Source of the DNA: Eunapius fragilis
Taxonomy: Eukaryota; Porifera; Demospongiae; Spongillida; Spongillidae
Assembly: GCA_963681505.1 (NCBI GenBank)
Contig: OY811981.1
Location: 6,368,307 to 6,432,306, forward strand
Length of the DNA stretch: 64,000 nucleotides
Direction of reading: 5' to 3'
The position numbers and the translations under genes were made by a program. Under the pieces are notes generated by a model that made no database searches, was not told the DNA's origin, and was given only the letters and a program-made list of their open reading frames with translations. Positions 11,491 through 24,728 of the stretch are shown in pieces. Position 1 is the stretch's first letter. Each line of letters opens with the position of its first letter.

Positions 11491-12905
11491 AAGTTTACCC
11501 CGACTTGCAGATAGCTATGCAGTACCCCATAGCGGAGTGCTATGGAGTACATAATATAGCAGATTATGGATTTATAGCCAAAAGAAAGAACCTGCAGCAA
11601 ACAGCAGTGAAGTCGACTCACACTACATTACTGCAGACATCTAAGCTATATGAGTCCCCACATATAACAGTAGACAGCTGTAGAGTACTCCATGACAGTT
11701 GGCTATAAGGTCTATGCCATGCCTATTGCGTCGTCAACCCTATGCTGTGTCCATGCCATCATTGTTTGTCTGTGGTTACTCTTTAGCTGACTGCAAAAGC
11801 ATCCACTCCACAGCTGAATTCCACAGCTGTTTGGCGTGGGTCCACTTTAGTATGGCAAGTGTACAGTGCAGTAGACATATGTGGAGTAGACTCTGTGGCA
11901 GATACATGTAGCTGTCCTGGAACAGGCAGACAGCTTTGGAGTATGTACCACAATCAACAACTGTTGAGTGGTCAGTGGAGCAGACAGCCATGAAGGAGAC
12001 CTTACTGCCAACTGTGGAGTGATTTACTATAACAGACAGCTCTAATGTCAGACGAGCTAAATGCAGCAGACAGTTGTGAAAGGGACCCACCACAGACTGT
12101 GTTATATATGCTAGTAGCTATTTATTGCAGATTACCTGAACACCTTTATTGAACGTTATCAACTGTAATTCCTGCTGTACATGCTTGTTCGTTTCATGTG
12201 TGTAAAGTACATACCTCTAGAGGTTTCAAAACGTGCCTGGGCCTTTGCATTCTGAGAACATTTCCTGCCTATATAAACTTTACCACGGGCCCTGACCAAC
12301 CCAAATCAGTACATGTAAGAGATAGGCTAGTAATGATAATCACAATTCAAGCGCCTGTACCTCAAGTAATGAATATTGTTACTGGCTATCATATTGGATT
12401 TAGAAGGTCGGGCATTAGGAAAATAGCTCAGGTTGCATTGACTTGACTCAACAGCCATAGGATACTAGTAAGGTTAAACAAAGGTGTTCAAGTGATCTTT
12501 AAGAAATAGCTACTCATGATCATTTCTCCGCTTGAACCCACTCCTCAAGATCACCTCAAAACAACTGGTAAACCATTACCACCGTCCTAGGACTGTTGAG
12601 TGAAGTATACAACTGCAGTTCCTGTACATGTACAAGTACGTACAGCAATCCAATTTTATCAGGTCAGCGTTCGACCTTACCAATCAGTAGTGAGAGCTAG
12701 TAATGATATTCATTGCTTAAAACACCCGCTTTGAGTTGTAAATATCATTACTAGCCCTACCTCTAACTGATTTGGGTTGGTCAGGGCCCGTGGTAAAGTT
12801 TACATACGTAGGAAATGTTTTCAGGATGCAAGGACCAGGCACGTTTTGAAACCTCTAGAGGTACGTATTTTAAAATGTAACTGAACAAGCATGTACAGCA
12901 GGATA
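11491..12905. repeat. Unit 1 interior
   Basis: About 680 bp next to array 1 contains degenerate relatives of the 27-mer (for example TCCACTCCACAGCTG at 11799-11813). It is followed by an inverted pair sharing CCACGGGCCCTGACC, TTTCAAAACGTGCCTGG and CTGTACATGCTTGTTC. The centre is about 12470-12630. The same interior occurs at 19149-20560. No gene is seen. Confidence 0.75.
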
Positions 12906-15352
12906 ATAGCGTCCACTCCACAGCTGTCTACAGTAGTGTCCACTCCACAGCTGTCTACAGTAGTGTCCACACTCCACAGCTGTGTACAGTAGTGTCCACT
13001 GCATAGCTGTCTACAGTAGTGTCCACTGCATAGCTGTCTACAGTAGTGTCCACTGCATAGCTGTCTACAGTAGTGTCACTCCACAGCTGCAGCTGTGGAG
13101 TGACACTACTGTAGACAGCTATGCAGTGGACACTACTGTAGACAGCTGTGGAGTTTACACCGCTGTAGACAGCTAGCTGTCTACAGCGGTGTAAACTCCA
13201 CAGCTGTCTACAGTAGTGTCCACTGCATAGCTGTCAACAGTAGTGCCCACTCCACAGCTGTCTACAGTAGTGTCCACTCCATAGCTGTCTACAGACGTTT
13301 CCATTCCACAGCTGTCTACAGTAGTGTCCACTCTACAGCTGTCTACAGTAGTGTCCACTGCATAGCTGTCTACAGTAGTGTCCACTCCACAGCTGTCTAC
13401 AGTAGTGTCCACTCCACAGCTGTCTACAGTAGTGTCCACTCTGCAGTTGTCTACAGTAGTGTCCACTCTGCAGCTGTCTATAGTAGTGTCCACTCCACAG
13501 CTGTCTACAGTAGTGTCCACTCTACAGCTGTCTACAGTGGTGTCCACTCTACAGCTGTCTACAGTAGTGTCCACTCTACAGCTGTATACAGTAGTGTTCA
13601 CTCCACAGCTGTCTACAGTAGTGTCCACTCTGCAGCTGTCTACAGTAGTGTCCACTCTGCAGCTGTCTACAGTAGTGTCCACTCCACAGCTGTCTACAGT
13701 AGTGTCCACTGCATAGCTGTCTACAGTAGTGTCCACTCCACAGCTGTCTACAGTAGTGTTCACTCCACAGCTGTCTACAGTAGTGTCCACTCCACAGCTG
13801 TCTACAGTAGTGTCCACTCTGCAGCTGTCTACAGTAGTGTCCACTCTGCAGCTGTCTACAGTAGTGTCCACTCCACAGCTGTGTACAGTAGTGTCCACTC
13901 TACAGCTGTCTACAGTAGTGTTCACTCCACAGCTGTCTACAGTAGTGTCCACTCTACAGCTGTCTACAGTGGTGTCCACTCCACAGCTGTCGACTGTAGT
14001 GTCCACTCTGCAGCTGTCTACAGGAGTGTCCACTCTGCAGCTGTCTACAGTAGTGTCCACTCTGCAGCTGTCTACAGTAGTGTCCACTCTGCAGCTGTCT
14101 ACAGTAGTGTCCACTCCACAGCTGTCTACAGTAGTGTCCACTCCACAGCTGTCTTATAGTAGTATCCACTGCATAGCTGTCTACAGTAGTGTCCACTCCA
14201 CAGCTGTCTACAGTAGTGTCCACTCCACAGCTATCTACAGTAGTGTCCACTCTACAGCTGTCTACAGTAGTGTCCACTCCACAGCTATCTACAGTAGTGT
14301 CCACTCTACAGCTGTCTACAGTAGTGTCCACTCTACAGCTGTCTACAGTGGTGTCCACTCTACAGCTGTCTACAGTAGTGTCCACTCTGCAGCTGTCTAC
14401 AGTAGTGTCCACTCCACAGCTGTCTACAGTAGCGTCCACTCTACAGCTGTCAACAGTAGTGTCCACTCCACAGCTGTCTACAGTAGTGTCCACTCTGCAG
14501 CTGTCTACAGTAGTGTCCACTCCACAGCTGTCTACAGTAGTGTCCACTCTACAGCTGTCTACAAGTGTCCACTCTACAGCTGTCTACAGTGGTGTCCACT
14601 CTACAGCTGTCTACAGTAGTGTCCACTCCACAGCTGTCGACTGTAGTGTCCACTCCGCGGCTATCTATATAGTAGTGTCCACTGCATAGCTGTCTATAGT
14701 AGTGTCCACTCCACAGCTGTCTACAGTAGTCCCACTCCACAGCTGTCTACAGTCGTTCCACTCCACAGCTGTCTACAGTAGTGTCCACTCCACAGCTGTC
14801 TACAGTAGTGTCCACTCTACAGCTGTCTACAAGTGTCCACTCTACAGCTGTCTACAGTGGTGTCCACTCTACAGCTGTCTACAGTAGTGTCCACTCCACA
14901 GCTGTCTACAGTAGTGTCCACTCTACAGCTGTCTACAAGTTTCCACTCTACAGCTGTCTACAGTGGTGTCCACTCTACAGCTGTCTACAGTAGTGTCCAC
15001 TCCACAGCTGTCGACTGTAGTGTCCACTCCGCGGCTATCTATATAGTAGTGTCCACTGCATAGCTGTCTATAGTAGTGTCCACTCCACAGCTGTCTACAG
15101 TAGTTCCACTCCACAGCTGTCTACAGTCGTTCCACTCCACAGCTGTCTACAGTAGTGTCCACTCCACAGCTGTCTACAGTAGTGTCCACTCCACAGCTGT
15201 CTTATAGTAGTATCCACTGCATAGCTGTCTACAGTAGTGTCCACTCCACAGCTGTCTACAGTAGTGTCCACTCCACAGCTATCTACATGCAGTGGTGTCC
15301 ACTCCACAGCTGTCTATAGTAGTGTCCACTGCATGGCTGTCTAGAGTAGTGG
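12906..15352 (-). repeat. 27-bp satellite array 2 (reverse, about 90 copies)
   Basis: This is the reverse complement of the array 1 unit. The inner end (12980-13260) has TATGCAG-type units. The bulk has CTCTACAG and CTCTGCAG variants. A block of about 210 bp at 14563-14780 is repeated at 14937-15145, with shared oddities (a shortened unit, CCGCGGCTATC, AGTCGTTCC), so there is a higher-order duplication. A small palindrome sits at 13079-13096 and another at 13160-13200, where orientation flips briefly. Confidence 0.95.
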
Positions 15353-16508
15353 GATACAGATCACATACAAGCAGTTAAATGGAACAAAATGCTTGTGTAT
15401 ATGGGTGAAGATATGTATGTGCATGTGTGTGTGTGTTTGTACAAGAATTCGCCATACAATGGTGTACTCGTAACAATGCAAGTGTGTGCAAAAGTTCACA
15501 AGGACGTGTAAACCAAGATGAGGACCTATGCCCTTGTCTCAGCACCATTCTGGTTTTCTTGGCCAGTCTATAATGTGAGCATATCACGGTACTTCATTGA
15601 GCAGCTGTTTTGCAGTAACCTTCTCTAGTGAGGTAGACATTCAGCTGGACGGGTTTTTCTAGTTTTAACGCAAACCTGGGCCACCACCACCACTACCATC
15701 ATCATTACTTGCATTACAATTAACACCTTCATTACCACCATCACTTCACCTTGGACTCGCCGTCATCAAATTTATTGTCAACATCGTTGTCGTCAATCAT
15801 AACCATCGAAATTGCCATAATTACCATCGTCATCAGCATCAACGCTCTCAACCATGCACGCCGTCCTCGTCCTCGACCTGAATATCGTACCGGCCTAACC
15901 GTTGCAATCAATTTAACGAGTCGGCTCGTCTCCACTCGTGTTATACGGCGCCATGCTGCCTTATCTGTGCCTACATCGAAGAACGTTGACAATCTTAACT
16001 TACCGTATGCTGTACAGCAAATCAACGATCGATGTGCAACGCCATCACGCAATAGGGTCTTGTAGGCGTGGTAATAGGTTATCAACAGGAAGAGTTTAAT
16101 GTTCATGCTGTCTCTGGCCATAGAATGGCGCGAATCGAGCGGGAAATATGTTCCTACTTTGCAAAGCAATATCTTTGTAACGGGTAATGTAAAAATTAAC
16201 GAACAGGACAAATCGATAGGCACAGGATCCCTCTACGTATAAATCAATTTTGGAATGAATTGAGATTTCCTGCCGAAAGATATGGGGAGTTTGAACCCCA
16301 AGGGGTATCGGACATCGCGACACTGGCATGGAGCACGTTGAAGATCCCCAAATGTATTTTATCATAGAGAAATGGTGCATTATGAAGTGCTGAAAATAGG
16401 AAGACGGTAGCATTAACCGTTCGGAAGTTATAGTATTTCAAACGTGGTGCATTTTTATTATGCTTTTATAAAATACACGCTAGGTCCCTTTTCTCGGAAA
16501 CTTTCCCA
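15353..16508 (-). repeat. Unit 1 right terminal arm
   Basis: Inverted copy of 8472-9640 with only scattered differences. It abuts unit 2 across the 12-bp palindrome CCCATATATGGG (16505-16516). Confidence 0.85.
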
Positions 16509-16512
16509 TATA

Positions 16513-17822
16513 TGGGAAAGTTTCCGAGAAAAGGGACCTAGCGTGTATTATAAAAAAGTATTATAAAAGTGCATTACGTTTGAATTGCTATAACTTCCGA
16601 ACGGTTAACGCTATCGTCTTCCTATTTTCATCACTTCATACTACACCATTTCTCTATGGTAAAATACATTTCGGGATCTTGAACATGTTCCATGCCAGTG
16701 TCGCGATGTTCGGTACCCCTTGGGGTTCAAACTCCCCATATATGTCGGCAGGAAATTACAATTCATTTCAAAATTGGTTTATACGTAGAGGGATCCTGTG
16801 CCTATCGATTTGTCCTGTTCGTTAATTTTTACATTACCCGTTACAAAGATATTGCTTTGCAAAGTAGGTACATATTTCCCGCTCGATTCGCGCCATTCTA
16901 TGGCCAGAGACAGCATGAATATTAAACTCTTCCTGTTGATAACCTATTACCACGCCTACAAGACCCTATTGCGTGATGGCGTTGCACATCAATCGTTGAT
17001 TTGCTGTACAGCATATACGGTAAGATTGTCAACATTCTTCGATGTAGGCACACATCCAGATAAGCAGCATGGCGCCGTATAACACGAGTGGAGACGAGCC
17101 GACTCGTTAATTTGGTTGCAACGGTTAGGCCGGTACGATAACCACGATATTCAGATCGAGCACGAGGACGGCGTGCATGGTTGAGAGCGGTGATGGTGAT
17201 GACGATGGTAATTTGGTAATTTCGATGGTTATGATTGACGACAACGATGTTGACAATAAATTTGATGACGGCGAGTCCAAGGTGAAAGTGATGGTGGCGA
17301 TGAAGGTGTTAATTGAAATAGAAGTAATGATAATGATGATGATGGTAGTGGTGGTGGTGGCTCAGGTGTGCGTTAAAACTAGAAAAACCCGTCCAGCTGA
17401 ATGTCTACCTCACTAGAGAAGGTTACTGCAAAACAGCTGCTCAATGAAGTACGGTGATATGCTCACATTATAGAGATTGACCAAGAAAACCCGAATGGTG
17501 CTGAGACAAGGGCAATCAGATGGCACCATCAAGGTTTGTATGTGTATGGCGCATCACCCTTCTGTAGTCAGGGAAAAAAGGTAGTGTATTATACGCTTTA
17601 CTATTTGCCTTAGCCTTCGTCATGTAGTTTTAACTCACACATAGGTCCTGATCTTGGTTTACACGTCCTTGTGAACTTTTGCACACACTTGCATTGTTAC
17701 TAGTACACCATTGTATGGCGTATTCTTGTACAAACGCACACACATGCACATACATATCTTCACCCATATACACAAGCATTTTGTTCCATTTAACTGCTTG
17801 TATGTGATCTGTACCCCACTAC
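16513..17822 (+). repeat. Unit 2 left terminal arm
   Basis: Homologous to 8472-9640 but with unit-2-specific changes: the extra 127 bp at 17515-17641, an extra ACATCC before AGATAAGCAGC near 17052, and an inserted ACCACGATA near 17140. All are shared with the unit 2 right arm. Confidence 0.85.
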
Positions 17823-19148
17823 TCTAGACAGCCATGCAGTGGACACTACTATAAGACAGCTGTGGAGTGGACACTACTGTAGACAGCTGTGAAGTGGATG
17901 CTACTGTAGACAGCTTTGAAGTGGACACTACTGTTGACAGCTGTAGAGTGGACACTACTGTAGACAGCTGTGGAGTGGACACTGCTGTAGACAACTGTGG
18001 AGTGGACACTACTGTAGACAGCTGTGGAGTGGACACTACTGAAGACAGCTGTGGAGTGGACACTACTGTAGACAGCTGTGGAGTGGACACTACTGTAGAC
18101 AGCTGTGGAGTGGACACTACTGTAGACAGCTGTAGAGTGGACACTGCTGTAGACAGCTGTGGAGTGGACAGTACTGTAGACAGCTGTGGAGTGGACACTA
18201 CTGTAGACAGCTGTGGAGTGGACACTACTGTAGACAGCTGTGAAGTGGACGCTGCTGTAGACAGCTGTAGAGTGGACACTACTGTAGACAGCTGTGAAGT
18301 GGATACTACTGTAGACAACTGTGGAATGAACACTACTGTAGACAGCTGTGGAGTGGACACTACTGTAGACAGCTGTGGAGTGGACACTACTGTAGACAGC
18401 TGTGGAGTTGACACTACTGTAGACAGCTGTGGAGTGGACACTACTGTAGACAGCTGTGGAGTGGACACTACTGTAGACAGCTGTGAAGTGGACACTACTG
18501 TAGACAGCTGTGGAGTGGACACTACTGTAGACAGCTGTGAAGTGGACGCTACTGTAGTCTGTAGACAGCTGTAGAGTGGACACTACTGTAGACAGCTGTG
18601 AAGTGGACACTACTGTAGACAGCTGTGAAGTGGATACTACTGTAGACAACTGTGGAATGAACACTACTGTAGACATCTGTGGAGTGGACACTACTGTAGA
18701 CAGCTGTGGAGTGGACACTACTGTAGACAGCTGTGGAGTGGACACTACTGTAGACAGCTATGGAGTGGACACTACTGTAGACAGCTGTAGAGTGGACACT
18801 ACTGTAGACAGCTGTGAAGTGGACGCTACTGTAGATAGCTGTGGAGTGGACACTACTATAGACAGCTGTGGAGTGGACACTACTGTAGACAGCTGTGAAG
18901 TGGATGCTACTGTAGACAGCTGTGAAGTGGACGCTACTGTAGATAGCTGTGGAGTGGACACTACTATAGACAGCTGTGGAGTGGACACTACTGTAGACAG
19001 CTGTGAAGTGATGCTACTGTAGTCTGTAGACAGCTGTGGAGTGGACACTACTGTAGACAGCTGTGAAGTGGACACTACTGTAGACAGCTGTAGAGTGGAC
19101 ACTACTGTAGACAGCTGTGGAATGGAAACTACTGCCGACAGCTGTTTT
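17823..19148 (+). repeat. 27-bp satellite array 3 (forward, about 49 copies)
   Basis: Units mostly read TGTGGAG, TGTAGAG or TGTGAAG before TGG. The TGTGAAG variant is frequent here and in array 4 but was not noticed in arrays 1 and 2. A 12-base irregular unit (CTACTGTAGTCTGTAG) at 18549-18564 and 19015-19030 recurs reversed in array 4. Confidence 0.95.
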
Positions 19149-20560
19149 TAAATGTACCCTGACTTGCAGACAGCTATCAGTACCCCATAGTGGAGTGCTA
19201 TGGAGTATACCATATGGCAGATTATGGAGTCATAGCCAAAAGAAAGAACCTGCAGCAAACATCAGCTAAGTCGACACACACTACATTACTGCAGACATCT
19301 AAGCTATGAGTCCCCACATACAACAGTAAGACAGCTATAGAGTACTCCATGACTGTTGGCTATAAGGTCTACGCCATGCCTGTAGCGTCGTCAACCCTAT
19401 GCTGTGTCCATGCCATCATAGTGGTCTGTGGTTACTCCTTAGCTGACTGCAAAAGCATCCACTCCACAGCTGAATTCCACAGCTGTTTGCCGTGGGTCCA
19501 CTTTAGTATGGCAAGTGTACAGTGCAGTAGACATATGTGGAGTAGACTCTATGGCAGATACATGTAGCTGTCCTGGAGCAGGCAGACAGCTTTCACTACA
19601 GTCAACAACTGTGGAGTGGTCAGTGGAGCAGACAGCCACGAAGGAGACCTTACTGCCTGCTGTGGAGTGATTTACTATAACAGACAACTCTAATGTCAGA
19701 CGAGCTAAATGCAGCAGACAGTTGTGAAAGGGACCCATGCACCCCCAGACCATGTTATGTATGCTAGTAGCTTTTTCTTGCAGATTACCTGAACACCTTT
19801 ATGAACGTTATCAAATGTAATTCCTGCTGTACATGGTTGTTCGTATCATATGTGTAAAGTACATACCTCTGGAGGTTTCAAAACGTGCCTGGGCCTTGCA
19901 TTCTGAGAACATTTCCTACGTACATAAACCTTACCACGGGCCCTGACCAACCCAAATCAGTAAGAGATAGGGCTAGTAATGGTAATCACAATTCAAGCGT
20001 TTGTACTTCAAGTAATGAATATTGTTACTGGCTATCATTGGGTTTAGAAGGTCGGGCACTAGGAAGGTCAGAAGCAGCTCAGGTTGCATTGACTTGACTC
20101 AACAGCTATAGGATACTAGTAAGGTTAAACGAAGGTGTTCAAGTTATCTTTAAGAAATAGCTACTCGTGATCATTTCTCTACTTGAACCCACTCCTCAAG
20201 ATCACCTCAAAACCATTGGTAAACCCTTACCACCGTCCTAAGACTGTTGTGTGAAGTATACAACTGCAGTTCCCGTACATGTACAAGTATGTACAGCAAT
20301 CCAATTTTATCTGGTCAGCGTTCGACCTTACCAATCAGTAACGAGAGTTAGTAATGATTTCATTGCTTAAACGCACCAGTTTGAGTTGTAAATATCATTA
20401 CTAGCCCTATCTCTAACTGATTTGGGTTGGTCAGGGCCCGTGGTAAAGTTTACATACGTAGGAAATGTTTTCAGGATGCAAGGCCCAGGCGCGTTATGAA
20501 ACCTCTAGCAGTACGTATTTTAAAATGTAACTGAACAAGCATGTACAGCAGGAATAATAG
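19149..20560. repeat. Unit 2 interior
   Basis: Homologous throughout to 11491-12905, with small indels. It includes the inverted pair around the CCACGGGCCCTGACC block (about 19930 and 20440). No gene is seen. Confidence 0.75.
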
Positions 20561-23500
20561 CTCTACAGCTGTCTACAGACTACAGTAGCATCCACTTCAC
20601 AGCTGTCTACAGTAGCATCCACTTCACAGCTGTCTACAGTAGTGTCCACTCCACAGTTGTCTACAGTAGTGTCCACTCCACAGCTGTCTACAGTAGTGTA
20701 CACTCCACAGCTGTCTACAGTAGTGTCCACTCCACAGCTATCTACAGTAGCGTCCACTTCACAGCTGTCTACAGTAGTGTCCACTCTACAGCTGTCTACA
20801 GACTACAGTAGCATCAGTTCACAGCTGTCGACAGTAGTGTCCACTCTACAGCTGTCTACAGTAGTGTCCACTCTACAGCTGTCTACAGACTACAGTAGCA
20901 TCCACTTCACAGCTGTCTACAGTAGTGTCCACTCCACAGCTGTCTACAGTAGTGTCCACTCCACAGCTATCTACAGTAGTGTCCACTTTACAGCTATCTA
21001 CAGTAGTGTCCACTCTACAGCTGTCTACAGTAGTGTCCACTCCACAGCTGTCTACAGTAGTGTCCACTCCACAGCTGTCTACAGTAGTGTCCACTCCACA
21101 GCTGTCTACAGTAGCATCCACTTCACAGCTGTCTACAGTAGTGTCCACTTCACAGCTGTCTACAGTAGTGTCCACTCTACAGCTGTCTACAGTAGTGTCC
21201 ACTCCACAGCTGTCTACAGTAGTGTCCACTCCACAGCTGTCTACAGTAGTGTCCACTCCACAGCTGTCGACAGTAGTGTCCACTCCACAGCTGTCTACAG
21301 TAGTGTTCATTCCACAGTTGTCTACAGTAGTATCCACTTCACAGCTGTCTACAGTAGTGTCCACTCTACAGCTGTCTACAGCAGCGTCTACTTCACAGCT
21401 GTCTACAGTAGTGTCCACTCCACAGCTGTCTACAGTAGTGTCCACTTCACAGCTGTCTACAGTAGTGTCCACTCTACAGCTGTCTACAGTAGTGTCCACT
21501 CCACAGCTGCTACAGAAGTGTCCACTCCACAGCTGTCTACAGTAGTGTCCACTCTACAGCTGTCTACAGTAGTGTCCACTTCACAGCTGTCTACAGAAGT
21601 GTCCACTCTACAGCTGTCTACAGTAGTGTCCACTCCACAGCTGTCTACAGTAGTGTCCACTCCACAGTTGTCTACAGTAGTGTCCACTCCACAGCTGTCT
21701 ACAGTAGTGTCCACTCCACAGCTGTCTACAGTAGTGTCCACTCCACAGCTGTCTACAGTAGTGTTCATTCCACAGTTGTCTACAGTAGTATCCACTTCAC
21801 AGCTGTCTACAGTAGTGTCCACTCTACAGCTGTCTACAGCAGCGTCTACTTCACAGCTGTCTACAGTAGTGTCCACTCCACAGCTGTCTACAGTAGTGTC
21901 CACTTCACAGCTGTCTACAGTAGTGTCCACTCTACAGCTGTCTACAGTAGTGTCCACTCCACAGCTGCTACAGAAGTGTCCACTCCACAGCTGTCTACAG
22001 TAGTGTCCACTCTACAGCTGTCTACAGTAGTGTCCACTTCACAGCTGTCTACAGAAGTGTCCACTCTACAGCTGTCTACAGTAGTGTCCACTCCACAGCT
22101 GTCTACAGTAGTGTCCACTCCACAGTTGTCTACAGTAGTGTCCACTCCACAGCTGTCTACAGTAGTGTCCACTCTACAGCTGTCTACAGTAGTGTCCACT
22201 CCACAGCTGTCTACAGAAGTGTCCACTCCACAGCTGTCTACAATAGTGTCCACTTCACAGCTGTCTACAGTAGTGTCCACATCACAGCTGTCTACAGTAG
22301 TGTCCACTCCACAGCTGCTACAGAAGTGTCCACTCCACAGCTGTCTACAGTAGTGTCCACTCTACAGCTGTCTACAGTAGTGTCCACTTCACAGCTGTCT
22401 ACAGAAGTGTCCACTCTACAGCTGTCTACAGTAGTGTCCACTCCACAGCTGTCTACAGTAGTGTCCACTCCACAGTTGTCTACAGTAGTGTCCACTCCAC
22501 AGCTGTCTACAGTAGTGTCCACTCCACAGTTGTCTACAGTAGTGTCCACTCCACAGCTGTCTACAGAAGTGTCCACTCCACAGCTGTCTACAATAGTGTC
22601 CACTTCACAGCTGTCTACAGTAGTGTCCACATCACAGCTGTCTACAGTAGTGTCCACTTCACAGCTGTCTACAGTAGAGTCCACTCCACAGCTGTCTACA
22701 GTAGTGTCAACTCCACAGCTGTCTACAGAAGTGTCCACTCCACAGCTGTCTACAGTAGTGTCCACTTCACAGCTGTCTACAGTAGTGTCCACTCTACAGC
22801 TGTCTACAGACTACAGTAGCGTCCACTTCACAGCTGTCTACAGTAGTGTCCACTCTACAGCTGTCTACAGACTACAGTAGCATCCACTTCACAGCTGTCT
22901 ACAGTAGTGTCCACTCCACAGCTGTCTACAGTAGTGTCCACTCCACAGCTATCTACAGCAGCGTCCACTTCACAGCTGTTAACAGTAGTGTCCACTTCAC
23001 GGCTGTCTACAGTAGTGTCCACTCCACAGCTGTCTACAGTAGTGTCCACTCTAGCTGTCTACAGTAGTGTCCACTTCACAGCTGTCTACAGTAGTGTCCA
23101 CTCCACAGCTGTCTACAGTAGTGTTCATTCCACAGTTGTCTACAGTAGTATCCACTTCACAGCTGTCTACAGTAGTGTCCACTCTACAGCTGTCTACAGC
23201 AGTGTCCACTTCACAGCTGTCTACAGTAGTGTCCACTCCACAGCTGTCTACAGTAGTGTCCACACCACAGCTGTCTACAGTAGTGTCCACTCCACAGCTG
23301 TCTACAGCAGTGTCCACTCCACAGCTGTCTACAGTAGTGTCCACTTCACAGCTGTCTACAGCAGTGTCCACTCCACAGCTATCTACAGTAGTGTCCACTT
23401 CACAGCTGTTAACAGTAGCGTCCACTTCACAGCTGTCTACAGTAGTGTCCACTCCACAGCTGTCTACAGTAGTGTCCACTCCACAACTATCTACAGTAGC

Positions 23501-24728
23501 GTCCACTTCACAGCTGTTAACAGTAGCGTCCACTTCACAGCTGTCTACAGTAGTGTCCACTCTACAGCTGTCTACAGACTACAGTAGCATCACTTCACAG
23601 CTGTCTACAGTAGTGTCCACTTGACAGCTGTCTTCAGAAGTGTCCATTCCACAGCTGTCTACAGTACTGTCTACAGACTACAGTAGCATCACTTCACAGC
23701 TGTCTACAGTAGTGTCCACTTGACAGCTGTCTACAGAAGTGTCCACTCCACAGCTGTCTACAGTAGTGTCCACTCTACAGCTGTCTACAGACTACAGTAG
23801 CATCCACTTCACAGCTGTCTACAGTAGTGTCCACTCCACAGCTGTCTACAGTAGTGTCCACTCCACAGCTGTCTACAGTAGTGTCCACTCCACAGCTGTC
23901 TACAGTAGTGTCCACTCCACAGCTGTCTACAGTAGTGTCCACTCCACAGCTGTCTACAGTAGTGTCCACTCTACAGCTGTCTACAGTAGTGTCCACTCCA
24001 CAGCTGCTATAGAAGTGTCCACTCCACAGCTGTCTACAGTAGTGTCCACTCCATAGCTGTCTACAGTAGTGTCCACTCTACAGCTGTCTACAGTAGTTTC
24101 CATTCCACAGCTGTCTACAGTAGTGTCCACTCTACAGCTGTCTACAGACTACAGTAGCGTCCACTTCACAGCTGTCTACAGTAGTGTCCACTCCACAGCT
24201 GTCTACAGTAGTGTCCACTCCACAGTTGTCAACAGTAGTGTCCACTCTATACAGCGTTCTACAGTAGCATCCACTTCACAGCTGTCTATAGTAGTGTCCA
24301 CTTCACAGCTGTCTACAGTAGTGTCCACTCTACAGCTGTCTACAGTAGTGTCCACTTCACAGCTGTCTACAGCAGTGTCCACTCTACAGCTGTCTACAGT
24401 AGTGTCCACTCCACAGCTGTCTACAGTAGTGTCCATTCCACAGCTGTCTACAGTAGTGTCCACTCCACAGCTGTCTACAGTAGTGTCCACTCCACAGCTG
24501 TCTACAGTAGTGTCCACTCCACAGCTGTCTACAGTAGTGTCCACTCCACAGTTGTCTACAGCAGTGTCCACTCCACAGCTGTCTACAGTAGTGTCCACTC
24601 TACAGCTGTCAACAGTAGTGTCCACTTCAAAGCTGTCTACAGTAGCGTCCACTTCACAGCTGTCTACAGTAGTGTCCACTCCACAGCTGTCTTATAGTAG
24701 TGTCCACTGCATGGCTGTCTAGAGTAGT
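20561..24728 (-). repeat. 27-bp satellite array 4 (reverse, about 154 copies) with higher-order repeats
   Basis: The largest array. A marked stretch GTGTTCATTCCACAGTTG at about 21303 recurs at about 21762, a 459-bp step (17 x 27). The shortened unit CAGCTGCTACAGAAGTG recurs at about 21507, 21965 and 22317. Irregular GTCTACAGACTACAGTAG joins are scattered through it. This pattern indicates unequal exchange or replication slippage in blocks of many units. Confidence 0.95.

Larger units (their letters stand above)
8472..16508. mobile_element. Foldback element, unit 1 (8.0 kb)
   Basis: Ends are TGGGAAAGTTTCC...GGAAACTTTCCCA, flanked by (TA)n on the left and TATA on the right. Order: terminal arm 8472-9640; 27-bp satellite array 9641-11490 (forward); interior 11491-12905, itself containing an inverted pair (about 12160-12460 versus 12630-12890); satellite array 12906-15352 (reverse); terminal arm 15353-16508. 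Arms match almost base for base in inverted orientation. No transposase is encoded; all long open frames fall in the satellite. The architecture resembles Drosophila Foldback or Galileo-type elements (long inverted repeats containing tandem repeats). That comparison is established knowledge; homology is not shown. Confidence 0.85.

Noticed and set aside
9641..24728. Very long open frames in the 27-bp arrays (up to about 450 codons on either strand)
   Set aside because: They arise from a stop-free 27-bp unit read in several frames at once, are interrupted by ordinary one-base indels, and have no start context or domain.
9641..24728. CRISPR-like array
   Set aside because: The 27-bp units are contiguous with no unique spacers, and the genome is eukaryotic.
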